A DNA stretch of 64,000 nucleotides, from contig NW_003314279.1 of assembly GCF_000143415.4 (NCBI RefSeq), forward strand, positions 514,503 through 578,502, read 5' to 3'. Of this stretch, positions 50,666-62,496 are shown one piece after another. The notes beneath the pieces are model-generated. The model did not search any database. It worked only from the letters and a program-made list of their open reading frames with translations, and had not been told where the DNA came from. The translations under genes were made by a program, and so were the position numbers. Origin of the DNA: Selaginella moellendorffii. Its lineage: Eukaryota > Streptophyta > Lycopodiopsida > Selaginellales > Selaginellaceae. Position 1 is the stretch's first letter. Each line of letters begins with the position of its first letter.

Positions 50666-53600
50666 ATCAGACCGAGTCTGAGTACTAATACAGGTCAAGG
50701 GGTGAAAGCCCAAAGCATGCGTCTCCCGGGGGGGGGGGGTTGCAAGGGGTTCCAAAAGTATAGTAGGGATAGTGAGATCTAGGAACCAGTCTTGAAAGAA
50801 CTCTCCAGTGGTGCTTTCAAACTGATTTGAAGTTGAAATTGGGGCCAAGGGGCCTTGGGGCCTTGGGTGGGAGTGAGCATGGACTTAGGTGGTGCCGGAG
50901 GGGCCACCCAAAGAAGTGCTCAAGAGCAACTCCCACTCCCGAAAGGGAAACCGACTACGGTGCTCCTGGCTCATATGGAGTGGTGCCCCACTAGAGTACC
51001 TTGTGGCTCATTGGTCCTCGCCCTTCTTAGGGGCTTGGGCCTTCCCTTCGGGATAGAAGTGGGGGGGTAGAGGTACCCATACCAGGCCGTTAGGCCACGG
51101 TGTTTCGCCCCGGTGTCCCGAAGCAAGTGTTGCACCCAAAGCTTGGGATTTAGAGGGTCCTATGATCAAGTCTTGTTATACTAAGGGATGTTAGGAACCT
51201 GGAGGCTTGGTGTTCTTGGTTGCTTATGGCTGCGGGGAGTGTAGCTGAACCTTAAGTCCAGTCTAACCTGGGGAGGGGGATTGGGAGAGATTTGGGAATC
51301 CGTGGATGAATGGCTAACGCTCCGTTGCTTGTGCAGTGAGTAGTTAAAACAAAGTAGGACCAAGTAGGAGCTGGTATAATAAGTGGAAACCTTGGCAAAG
51401 GAATTTAACAAAAGCCAAAGCAGTGTTGGTCAGATAGATGAGGTAAGTTGGCAAATTGGAAAGGAAAAATTTGTGGCTTGCAATTTGGTATCGGAGCCTT
51501 TTCCTCAATTCTAGCAAAGGATAGAGGTGGATTGCTGGGAGATGGCAAAGGCAGGTTATAAACGAACCAAGGCGGAGACAGAACCTCCGCTAGAGCTAGA
51601 GCCTCTGGTCGAACAAGAGGCTATGGATGAGGAATCCTTGCATTATGAGGACTCTAGTGAGGAAACTTTCAAACAGGAGTCTAGTGGCGAGGTTCGGTCG
51701 TCAAAGGCTCGATTGGACGTTCTAGAAGGAAAATTGGCACAGACCAATGCCCTGCTGGAGACTCTCATACGCAAGCTAAAGCGTGACGAGAAGCGGAAGA
51801 AAAAGTGAAAGACTATGGATGTTAGCAGTGCAGAAGGTGCGGACCCTTCGGTAGGGACCAAGGCAGAACTAAACAAGGTTGAACAGACCGATGTGGAATC
51901 AGTCCCTTAGGCAGTTCCCAAGTATAAACCAAAGCCCCCACCGGTCTTTAAGGGAGTGAACTACTATAAGGTGGTGGAGGATTGGTTTTACGATATAGAG
52001 AACTACTTTCAAGCGTTGCGGTTACCGAGCTCAAAGAAGGTCCCATGTGCAAAACCATACTTGGCAGATAACGCCAAGTCTTAGTGGAGAACGACAGAGG
52101 CCAACGAAAGACCGGTAGCCACTTAGGAAATGATGAAGGCGAGGATTCGCGCGACATACGTTCCTCTGAATGCTACTCTGCACCCAAGGGATGAGTTGAG
52201 TAGGCTGAAGCAGACCGAAACCATTCAAGAGTATGTGAATGGATTTATAGCAAAGAGGATACTAGTCACAGATATGGGTGATATGGATGCGTTCCATGCC
52301 TTCATATCAGGCTTGCAAATCTGGGCTCACGGCAAGGTGATGCGTTGGAACCTGACCAATTACAAAGAAGCATTGGATGTGGCTATCAAGGTGTATTTCA
52401 ATGATAACCTGCGAAAGGGGAACACGATGGGGTCAGGGTCCACGTTTAGCAAAGGGGCCAAACAAAGGGGAATATATAGCAAAGGGAAATTCAAGAAGAG
52501 TTCCCTAAGAATGAGTCCTCGGGGTTTCGGAAAGGCAAATCCGGTGGCTAGCGAGCGAGTACATGGGGGAGTCAAGCAAAAAGAAACAAACCCACGGATA
52601 AAAAGGGCAAGTCGGTTAGCAGCGTGGGAAAAAACGTATGATACAACTGCGGTGAAGCAGGACACTTCTCAAGGGAATGTCCCTACCCGAAGAAGGCTAG
52701 AGCCAATATGGCCATTAAGTCGGGTGAAATCCAAATTGAGGTATGTGATCCAGTCCCTAACTCAAAGTTACTCATTACAAGAGAAACTTTGGTAGAGAGT
52801 CGTTCGCGACATCTACTAGCCCTCCGAGGGAAGTTGGGAGGTAGCTTTGTTAAGATCCTTATTGACACGTGTGCTTCGGATAATTTTGTGGCTACAGACA
52901 TAGTCCGGCAAGCCGGACTAACGGTGCAGCGGCTGGGCAAACCAAGGACTATAGAGTTTGTTCAAGGTAGCCAAAGCACTGATGAGGTACTTCGACAAGC
53001 AAGAGTCGAAGTAGGGACATGGAAAGTAGACATGGATTTCACCGTGTTGGACATGGCGGGATTTGAGATAATCTTTGGGATGGATTGGTTCAATCGGTTC
53101 ATGGTAGCCCTGCATGGACAAGGTAGGAACCTTGTGGTACTAGCAAATGCCCAAGGAAGAAGATCCAAGGTGGAGGCCCAGGATCTAAAGGTAGGGCAAT
53201 GCAAGGCCAAAGATTCCTGCCTAAACCTGGTGTCCACGAGAGGACAACTCACTAAAGGGACCAAGGTAGCATTTTTGTGCTTACTCTCGGTGAGAAGTGA
53301 CAAAAAGACTGGAACAGAAGAAGTACCTTTAATGATCCAACGGGTGTTGGATCAACTCCAGGATACCATGCCAGAGGAGCTACCGGCGGGGTTGCCCCCT
53401 ACACGACCGATAGAATATAAGATTGAGCTAGTCGAGGGTGCTGAGACGGTGGTTCGCCCCCCCTATCGTTTGAACGAAAAAGAATTCGCGGAGCTCAAGT
53501 GCCAACTAGAGGAGTTGGTGGACAAAGGGTATGTTAGGTTGAGCAAGTCACCGTATGGGGTGTCGGTGCTATTTGTGAACAAGAAAAGATGGATCTATGC

Positions 53601-54963
53601 GCATGTGCATAGATTACCGGTTGCTCAACAAATATACCAAGAAGAACAAATACCCTTTGCCAAGGATTGAGGATCTGTTTGATAGGTTGGGAAACGCAAA
53701 ATACTTCTTGAGGATTGACATAAGGTTAGGATACTACCAAATCAAGGTAGCAAAGGAAGATGTCGAGAAGATAACCTGTCGAACAAGATATGGAAGCTTT
53801 GAGTTTCTGGTGATGCCCTTTAGGCTATGCAATGCGCCAGCAACGTTTTCGGCGTTCATGAACCACATCTTTATACCTTATTTGGATCGCTTTGTGGTCG
53901 TCTATATTGACAACATCCTGATCTATAGCGAAACGCTAGAGGAACATGCCAAACACCTGACGAAAGTGTTTGAGAAACTAAGGGAACACCAGCTATATGC
54001 TAAAGAGTGCAAATGTGATTTTGCTCAACAAGAGGTAAAGTTTCTCAGGCATGTGGTGGGCAAAGATGGGCTCAAAGTGGACCTTGAGAAGGTCCAAGCA
54101 ATCCAGGATAGGGAGTTACCATCGAATGTACACAAGTTAAGGGCATTCTTGGGGCTATGCAACTATTACCAAAAGTTTATCAGACACTATTGGAGAGTAG
54201 CCTTGCCCTTAACAGACCAAATGGGAAAAAGGAAGATGGTATGGACAGCAGAATGCGAGGTGACATTTGTCCACCTCAAAGGGAAGTTGAGGAAGGCTCC
54301 CGTGTTGGCGTTACTAGACTTTGGTAAGGACTTTGAGGTAGAAATGGATGCTTCGGACTTTGCATTGGGTGTATTTTTGAAGCAAGATAACCATCCAGTA
54401 GTGTTCTTCTCGAAGAAGTTGGACAAGGCTCAAAGGAAGTGGCCTGCCCACGAGAAGAAATTATTTGTAGTGGTTAAAGCGCTCAAGGAGTGGCGACACT
54501 ACCTTGGGAGACACTTCAAGGTTGAGCATGGACTGACTTGAGGTTGAGACTGGGGCCGAGGGGCCTTAGGTGGGAGTGAGCATGGACTCGGGTGGTGTCG
54601 GAAGGGCCACCCAAGGAAGTGCTCAAGAGTAACTCCCACTCCCGAAAGGGAAACCGACTGCAGTGTTCCCAACTCATGTGGAGTGGTGCCCCATTTGAGT
54701 ACCTTGTGGCTCATTGGTCCTCGCCCTTCCTAGGGGCTTAGGCCTTCCCTTCGGGATAAAAGTGGGGGGGTAGAGGTACCCATACCGGGCCATTAGGCCA
54801 CGATGTTTCGCCCTAGTGTCCCGAAACAAGTGTTGCACCCAAGGCTTGGGATTTAGAGGGTCCCATGATCAAATCTTGTTGTACCAAGGGATGTTAGGAA
54901 CTTGGAGGCTTGGTGTGCTTCGTTGCTTGTGCTTGTAGGGAGTGTAGCCGAACCTTAAGATTG
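50666..54963 (+). mobile_element. Family B (chromovirus-like) gypsy element copy 1, deleted
   Basis: The 5' LTR is 50666-51482, missing its first part. The primer site TGGTATCGGAGC is at 51486-51497, one base from the tRNA-Met type TGGTATCAGAGC. Gag, protease, reverse transcriptase and part of RNase H follow (51541-54540). At about 54522-54545 the RNase H frame jumps straight into the middle of the 3' LTR, with a short shared GTTGAG at the join, so integrase and chromodomain are gone. The LTR then stops at 54963, also incomplete. It lies inside family A copy 2. Confidence 0.8.
51541..54540 (+). pseudogene. Gag-pol remnant of family B copy 1
   Basis: Gag starts near 51541 (MAKAGYKRTKAETEPP) and includes the retrotransposon gag core (VEDWFYDIENYF, LSRLKQTETIQEYVNGFIAK), broken by in-frame stops. 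The CCHC knuckle is damaged by a frameshift near 52640. Protease reads ILIDTCASDNFV; the usual DTGAS has become DTCAS. Reverse transcriptase restarts in another frame at 53597 (CIDYRLLNKYTKKNKYPLPR) and has YIDN where active enzymes have YIDD. RNase H begins (FEVEMDASDFALGVFL, FSKKLDKAQRKWPAHEK). Several stops differ from family B copy 2 by one transition each. Confidence 0.8.
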
Positions 54964-55869
54964 GTAGTAAGAGTAGGAGGAATTGTACCATGCATTGTGA
55001 ATGCTGCCATCAATTGAGTTTAATTATTCAATTGCAACCACATAACATTAAAAAATTGCACCAATGTAAGCCACAAATTTTTCCTTTCCAATTTGCTAGC
55101 TTACCTCATTTATCCGACCAACACTACCTTGGTTTTTGCTAAGTTCCCTCGCCAAGGTTCTCACCTATTGTACCAGCTCATACTTAGTTCTACTTAGTTT
55201 CAGCTACTCACTACACGAGCAATGGAGCGTTAGCCATCCATCCATGGATTCCCAAATCTCTCCCAATCCCCCTCCCCAAGTTAGACTGGACTTAAGGTTC
55301 AGCTACACTCCCCGCAGGCACAAGTACCCAAGCACACTAAGCCTCCAAGTTCCTAACATCCCTTGGTACAACAAGACTTGATCATAGGACCCTCTAAATC
55401 CCAAACCTTGGGTGCAACACTTGCTTTGGGACACTGGGGCGAAACATCATGGCCTAACGGCCCGGTATGGGTACCTCTACCCTCCTCACTTCTATCCCGA
55501 AGGGAAGGCCCAAACCCCTAGGAAGGGTGAGGACCAATGAGCCACAAGGTACTCAAATGGGGTATCACTCCACATGAGCCGCGAGCACCGCAGTCAGTTT
55601 CCCTTTCGGGAGTGGGAGCTGCTCTTGAGCACTTCCTTGGGTGGCTCTTCCGACACCACCCGAGTCCATGCTCACTCCTACCCAAGGCCCCTCAGCCCCA
55701 GTCTCAACCTCAAGTCAGTTTGGAAGCACCATTGGAGAGTTCCTTCAAAACTAGTTCCTAAACCTCACTATCCCTACTATACTTTTGGAACCCCCTGTAG
55801 CTCCCCCCCCCCCCCCTAGGAGATGCACGCTTTGGGCTTTCCCCTTGACCTGTATTAGTACTCAGACTC

Positions 55870-56160
55870 GGTCTCGGGCTCGATCTCAGACTCGATCTTG
55901 GACCCGACTTCGGAGTTGGTCTCGGACTCGATCTCGAACTCGATCTCAGACCTGATCTCAGACTCGACTTCGGACTCAACCTCGGACTCAGTCTTGGACC
56001 CGATCTCGGATCTCGGACTCGGTCTCGAACTTAGTCTTGAACTCGGTCTTCGAGTCAATGAACTCGGTCTTTGAGTCAGCCTCAGACTCGATCCCGGACT
56101 CTATCTTGAACCCGGTCTCAGAGTCGGTCTTGGACTTGATCTCAGACTTGGTCCCATCTG
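55870..56160 (-). repeat. Hexamer (CTCGGA)n-type minisatellite in the family B 3' LTR
   Basis: Degenerate CTCGGA/CTCGAT hexamers form 12-, 18- and 30-bp higher-order units. They sit beside a run of about 14 C (55803-55817). The same array lies in the other LTR at 61725-61975 and in the fragment at 36010-36290. Confidence 0.8.
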
Positions 56161-56689
56161 ATGAACTCTTTGTCATTTTGGTCATGCTTTCGGGGATCCT
56201 TTAGTCTATGACATCTCGGGGAGTTGGTTCCTTACAACTCCACCACCCATAGAAGAAGTTTGATGCCCACATTGAACATCTCTTTTCATCCTACGACTTG
56301 TTGACCATGTCTCCGGGGGCATTCCCCCCACTTAGCGGTGTGCCTAAGTTAACCTCCCTAGCCAAGAGCCCATGACAACGGAATATAGGTGTCTCTATAC
56401 CCCTCACCCCACCATGCCCTAGTATGGGGTTGGGACTTGAACCTAGCCTTGCTTTACTAGCGAGTTAGGACTCAAACCCAACCTTTGTAGAATATGTCTA
56501 CGGATTCAACATCCCCGCGAGGAGTCGGGCGTAGTTCCCTACACTTGGTCGACCTAGCTAACCCATGCTAATTAGCTTACCTTTGGCGTGCCTTTGGGAC
56601 CCAACATATGCCATTGCTCAACTTCACAAATTGATACTTTCATTGAACTTTGCATAAATACATAGAGTTCTGCCTCGCAGAAATTCCTC

Positions 56690-59600
56690 CACTAGATCTT
56701 GCGCGTGCACTAGGTTCTCTTTCGGTTCCCATGTTGCTTCGCAATGTGGAAATCCTTTCCACTTCACATAGAATTCTCTCACCTCGCGTCCTTGTCACTT
56801 GCTCTTGCGCGCATTGAGTATGGCCTCGACTTCGTATTCCTCTTCCCCTTGGATAACCTTAGGTAAAGGTCTTACTTGGTCCTTGCGAAGCGGATCCTCA
56901 AAGTATGGCTTGAGTAAGTTCACGTCGAACACTAGGTGCATCTTCCCCATCTCTCGAGGAAGTCGAAGACAGTAAGCCACTTTACTAATTCGTGCCTCAA
57001 TCTCGTAAGGCCCCGCGAACCTACTTAAGGAACTCAAGATTAATTCATTTATAGGAATACATGCATTTTTACCTTTGGGTCAACTTCCGGCTGATCCCAC
57101 TTGGTAACCTGAGGTTCTTGGTGTTCAGCCACACCTTCTCCCCAGCTTGGAATTCTACATCCCGGCACTTCTGGTTCGTGTACTTGGTTTGCCTTTGTTG
57201 AGCCCATTCCAAGGAATCCCTCACTAGATTCCAAATGTTAAGTCTTTCTGCCGTGAATGCCTCCACTGCAAGTAACTTTCCATGATACTCAGCCACGCCG
57301 AGTTCCACAGGACCTTCAATAGTTCGCCCATTGATGACTTCCTATGGACTCACCCCAATACTTGAATGTGGTGAGTTGTTATAACACATTTTCGCAAGTC
57401 CCAAATGACTTACCCAATCGGTCTGGTCTCCCGAGACATAGCATCGCAAATAATCCTCCAGTTGCCTATTCACCCTTTCCGTTTGTCCGTCTGTCAAAAA
57501 GTGTTAGAGCCATCAAACTTGACTTAATACTCAATACCTGTCTGTGGGTGATAGCCTATGCTAAATTTCAACTTAGTGCGATACTGTTCCAGGAGAGTTC
57601 TCCAGAACCTACTAGTGAAGATCTTATCTCGATTTGAGATAATCTCTTCTAACCTTCCCCACACTTGAACCATTTGTTCAAAGAACAGCTTTGCCACACC
57701 TTCCGCATCCACTTCCGTTGTGGTGGGTATGAAATGTGCCATCTTAAAAAATTGGTCCACCACCACGAATATTGCATCGAACCCCTCGCTTGGGGGGAGT
57801 CCCGTGATGAAGTCCATCGTAAGACATTTCCACGGATGATCTGGAATTGGGATGCTTTGTAACAAGCCCCCACTAGCCTTAGTCACGGCTTTGACTTGCT
57901 GACAAGTTGGATATGTCTTTACATAGTCTTGGACATCCTTAGCCACATCTGGCCAATAATACTTCCTCTTGAATAAGCCCATCATCTTGGGCACTCCGCC
58001 GTGACCTGCAAGAGGTCCATCATGACACTCTTCTAAGGCTACCTTCCTTAGTTCCCCTTCTGGAACATACACCCTCGATTGTTTGTAATAAATGAGTCCG
58101 TTGTGTTCTGCATAGCCCGTTTTTTCTTCCGTTGGCAGCTCACCTCTCTAGTGAGCTTCCCGTGCCTCTAGATTCCTCAGCAACACTTCTTGTGCTAGCC
58201 CATTTTTCTCATATGCTGTCCGCACATCATCCCAAAAGGTTGTTGTCGCGCTGGATATCGCTAACTTCAAGCTCGCTTTTCGACTTAGCGCACACCACGA
58301 TGTTGCTCTTCCTAGGCTTGTATAGAATCTCGCAATCAAACTCGGCCAAAGCATTGGCCCACCGACCCTATTTCCCTCTCAGGTCGGGCTATGACAAGAA
58401 GTGTTTCATTGCCACATTATCCGTGTAAACCTTGAAATGTCTCCCAAGGTAGTATTGCCACTCCTTGAGTGCCTTGACCACCGCAAACAATTCTTTCTCG
58501 TGGGCAGGCTACTTCCACTGAGCCTTGTCCAACTTCTTTGAGAAGAATGCTACTGGATGGTTGTTTTACTTCAAAATTGCGCCCAACGCAAAGTCCGAAG
58601 CATTCGTTTCTACCTCAAAGTCCTTACCAAAGTCTAGTAACGCCAACACGGGAGCCTTCCTCAACTTCCCTTTGAGGTGGACAAATGCTGCCTTGCATTC
58701 TGTTGTCCATATCATCTTCCCTTTTCTTGTTTGGTCCGTTAAGGGCAGGGCTACTCTCGAATAGTGTCTGATAAACTTTTGGTAGTAATTGCATAGCCCC
58801 AAGAATGCCCTTAACTCATACATTTGATGGTCGCTCCCAATCCTGGATCGCTTGGACCTTCTCAGGGTCCACTTTGAGCCCATCCTTGCCCACCACATGC
58901 CCGAGAAACTTTACCTCTTGTTGAGCAAAGTCACATTTGCACTCTTTAGCATACAACTAGTGTTCTCTTAGTTTCTCAAACACCTTTATTAAATGTTCGG
59001 CATGCTCCTCTAGCGTTTCGCTATAGATAAGGATGTTGTTAATATAGATGACCACAAAGTGATCCAAATAGGGTACAAAGATGTGGTTCATCAACGCCAA
59101 AAACATTGCCAGCACATTGTATAGCCCAAAAGGCATCACTAGAAACTCAAAGCTCCCATACCTTGTTCGACAAGTTGTCTCTTCGACATCTTCCTCTGCT
59201 ACCCTAATCTAGTAGTATCTTGACCTTAGGTCAATCCTTGAAAAGTATTTTGCCTTTCCCAATCTATCAAATAGGTCCTCAATCCTTGGTAAACAGTATT
59301 TGTTCTTCTTTATATACTTGTTGAGCAACCAGTAGTCGATGCACATGCACATAGATCCATCTTTCTTTTTCACAAATAACACCGGCACCCCATATGGCAA
59401 CTTGCTTAACCTAACATACCCTTTGTCCACCAACTTCTCTAGGTGGCGCTTGAACTCCTCGAGTTCTTTTTCATTCAAACGATAGGGGGGACGAATCAAC
59501 ACCCTCGACCAGCTCAATCTTATATTCTATCGGTCGTGCAAGGGGCAACCCCGCCAGTAGCTCCTCGGGCATGGTATCCTAGAATTGGTCCAACACCCGC

Positions 59601-61440
59601 TGGATCACTAAAAGTACTTTTTCCATTCCCGTCTTTTTGTCACTCTTCACCGAGAGTAAGCACAAAAATGCTACCTTGGTTGCTTTAGTGAGTTGTCCTC
59701 TCGTGGACACCAGGTTTAGGCAGGAATCTTTGGCCTTGCATTGCCCTACCTTTAGATCCTGGGCCTCCACCTTGGATTTTCTTCCTTGGGCATTTGCTAG
59801 TACCACAAGGTTCCTACCTTGTCCATGTAGGGCTACCACGAACCAATTGAACCAATCCATCCCAAAGATTATCTCAAATCCCGCCATGTCCAACATGGTG
59901 AAATCCATGTCTACTTTCTATGTCTCTACTTCGACTCTCGCTTGTCGAAGTACCTCATCAGTGCTTTGGCTGCCTTGAACAAACTCTATAGTCCTTGGTT
60001 CACTCAGCCGCTGCACCATTAGTCCGGCTTGCCAGACTATGTCTGCAGCCACAAAATTATCCGAAGCACCCGTGTCAATAAGGATCTTAACAAAGCTACC
60101 TCTAAGCTTCCCTTAAAGGGCTAGTAGATGTCGCGAACAACTCTCTACCAAAGTTTCTCCTGTAATGAGTAACTTTGAGTTAAGGACTGGATCACATACC
60201 TCAATTTGGATTTCACCCGACTTAATGGCCATATTGGCTCTGGCCTTCTTCAGGTAGGGACATTCCCTCGAGTAGTGTCCTGCTTCACCGCAGTTGTAGC
60301 ATACGCTGTTTCCCACGCTGCTAACTGACTTGCCCTTTTTATCTGTGGGTTTGTCTCTTTTTGCTTGACTCCCCTACGTACTCGCTCACTAGCCACCAGA
60401 TCTGCCTTTTTGGAACCGGAGGACTCATTCTTAGGGAACTCTTCTTGAATTTCCTTTTGCTATATGTTCCCCTTGGTTTGGCCCCTTTGCTAAACGTGGA
60501 TTCCGACCCCGTCGTGTTCCCCTTTCGTAGGTTATCATTGAAATGCACCTTGATGGCCGCATCCAATGCTTCTTTGTAATTGGTCAGGTTCTAACGCATC
60601 ACCTTGCCACGAGCCCAAGTTTGCAAGCCTAATATGAAGGCATGGAATGCATCCATATCACCCATATCCGTGACCAGTATCCTCTTTGCCATAAATATAT
60701 TCACATACTCTTGAATGGTTCCGGTTTGCTTCAGCCTACTCAGCTCATCCCTTAGGTGCAGAGTAGCATTCGGAGGAACATATGTTGCGCAGATCCTCAC
60801 CTTCATCATTTCCCAAGTGGCCACCGGTCTTTTGTTGGCCTCCGTCGTTCTCCACCAAGACTTGGCATTACCTACCAAGTATGGTTTTGCACATGGGACC
60901 TTCTCCAAGCTCGGTAACCGCAACACTCGAAAGTAGTCCTCCATATCGTAAAACCAATCCTCCACCATCTTATAGTCGTTCACTCCCTTGAAGACCGGTG
61001 GAGGCTTTGGTTTGTACTTGGGAACTGCCTAAGGGACTGATTCCACTTCAGTCTGTTCAACCTTGTTTGGTTCTGCCTCAGTCCCTACTGAAGGGTCTGC
61101 ACCTTTTATGCTGCCAGCATCCGCAGTCTTTCGCTTTTTCTTCCGCTTCTCGTCACGCTTTAGCTTGCATACGAGGGTGTCCAGTAGGGCATTGGTCTGT
61201 GCCAATTGTCCTTCTAGGACGTCCAATCAAGCCTTGGACGACCGAACCTCGCCACCAGACTCCTATTTGGAAGTTTCCTCACTGGAGTCCTCCTTATGCA
61301 AGGATTCCTCATCCATAGCCTCTTGTTCGACCGGAGGCTCCAGCTTTGGCAGAGGTTTTGTTTTTGCCTTGGTTCATTTATGGCCTCCCTTTGCCATCTC
61401 CTAGCAATCCGCCTTTATCGTTCGCTAGAATTGAGGAAAA
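56690..61440 (-). pseudogene. Gag-pol of family B copy 2 (gag, PR, RT, RNase H, IN, chromodomain)
   Basis: Gag runs about 61440-60340. The zinc knuckle is intact at 60280-60316 (CYNCGEAGHYSRECP). Protease has a normal DTGAS near 60070. Reverse transcriptase is at 59520-58900 with YINN in place of YIDD. RNase H is at 58720-58330. Integrase is at 58070-57070: HHCC part (HDGPLAGHGG, CQQ), core (TMDFITGLPPSEGFDAIFVV), and HPQT, then a 47-bp GT-AG segment (57491-57537), then DGQTERVNRQLEDY. The C-terminal integrase (FAGPYEIEARISKVAYCLRL) leads to a chromodomain (EYEVEAILNARKSK, FYVKWKGFPHCEATWEPKEN) ending near 56690. Multiple stops and frameshifts show it is dead. Confidence 0.82.
57491..57537 (-). 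other. 47-bp GT-AG segment inside integrase, probable gained intron
   Basis: On the minus strand the segment begins GTATTGAGT and ends TTTTTGACAG. It contains CTAAC 13 or so bases before the acceptor (branch-site-like) and two in-frame stops. Removing it restores the canonical integrase string HPQTDGQTERVN with no residue lost. GACAG occurs at both edges as a short direct repeat. Length equals that of host introns here. Confidence 0.65.
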
Positions 61441-62324
61441 GGCTTCGATACAAAATTGCAAGCCACAAATTTTTCCTTTCCAATTTGCCAGCTTACCTCG
61501 TCTATCCGACCAACACTGCCTTGGCTTTTGCTAAATTCCCTCCCCAAGGTTCCCATCTATTGTACCAGCTCCTACTTGATTCTACTTGGTTTCAGCTACT
61601 CACTGCATGAGCAATGGAGCATTAGCCATCCATCCATGGATTCCCAAATCTCTCCCAATCCCCCTCCCCAAGTTAGACTGGACTTAAGGTTCGGCTACAC
61701 TCCCCGCAGGCACAAGCAGCCAAGCACACGGACTCGATCTCGGACCTGACTTCGGACTCGGTCTCGGACTTGATCTCGGACTCGGTCTCAGACCCGATCT
61801 CGGACTTGACTTCGGACTCGACCTCGTACTCGGTCTCGGACCCGATCTCGGATCTCGAACTCGGTCTCAAACTCGGTCTCGAACTCGGTTTCCGAGTCAG
61901 CCTCGGACTCGATCCCGGACTCTATCTCGAACTCGATCTCAGAGTCGGTCTTGGACTTGATCTCAAACTTGGTCTCATCGAATGAACTCTTTGTTATTTC
62001 GGTCATGCTTTTGGGGATCCTTTAGCCTACGACACCTTAGGGAGTTGGTTCCTTACAACCAATTGTTGCTCTAAAGTCAAAGGAAAAAAAGGCTACTACT
62101 CTACCATAAAGATAAACAAAAAGGAAAGAATAAAAAAGAAGAAGTTGAGAAAAACAATAAAAAAAGGGAGATCTCAAAAATGCAAAAGCTAAATCTAAAC
62201 CAAAATCCCAAAAACAATAAGAAAAGGGAGACCTAAACAATGCAAAAGCTAGATCTAAACTAAAATCCCAAATCCTAACACTCCTCAAAGACAATTAAAA
62301 CTGCCCCTCACCTTTACCAATGTG

Positions 62325-62496
62325 AGTGTATAGAATATGAAAACAAAATACAAGAAATGTGCATATCAATTAGCCCAAAAACCTTAGTTTATATACAAGG
62401 ATGAGTGGTCCAGATTGAAACCAATCTGATAACTACCAAAATCCCACTATACTGATATTAATATATGTTATCATAGCTGTACACTTGGACCTCATA
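62325..62496 (-). repeat. 5' LTR of family A copy 2
   Basis: Reverse complement begins (TA)TGAGGTCCAAGTGTACAG and ends CTATACACTCACA, then TTGGTAAAGGTGAGGGGCAG, the presumed primer-site region. It matches 31263-31436 and 47870-48044. Confidence 0.78.

Larger units (their letters stand above)
55065..62057 (-). mobile_element. Family B (chromovirus-like) gypsy element copy 2, nearly full length, 6993 bp
   Basis: The minus-strand element has its 3' LTR at 55065-56236 (1172 bp) and 5' LTR at 61457-62057 (601 bp, internally deleted). LTR ends are TGTAAGGAAC and GGCTTACA or GGCTTGCA. A perfect 5-bp target duplication ACCAA is at 55060-55064 and 62058-62062. The flanks are the two parts of the family A leader, so it inserted there. 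The primer site next to the 5' LTR reads TTGTATCGAAGC (61441-61453 region). Gag, protease, reverse transcriptase, RNase H, integrase and chromodomain follow in order. The 5' LTR lost about 570 bp between a CAAGCACAC block and the hexamer repeat, after insertion. Confidence 0.9.
47870..62496 (-). mobile_element. Family A Ty3/gypsy retrotransposon copy 2, interrupted by two family B elements
   Basis: On the minus strand: 5' LTR 62325-62496, leader 62063-62324, leader continuation about 54964-55059, then pol 50470 down to about 48050, and 3' LTR 47870-48044. Pol remnants include RNase H near 49650-49950 (minus), a linker (YDFDVVHRPGSSITDVDAF), and integrase (FDLIGPFPRAIVGNEYVIIT, FDYLTHWVEVNAL) at 48832-49041. 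Gag and protease are missing, lost where family B copy 1 now lies (50666-54963). Family B copy 2 (55065-62057) sits in the leader. Flanks match the two halves of one MITE-like repeat, which shows the LTR pair belongs to one insertion. Confidence 0.75.
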
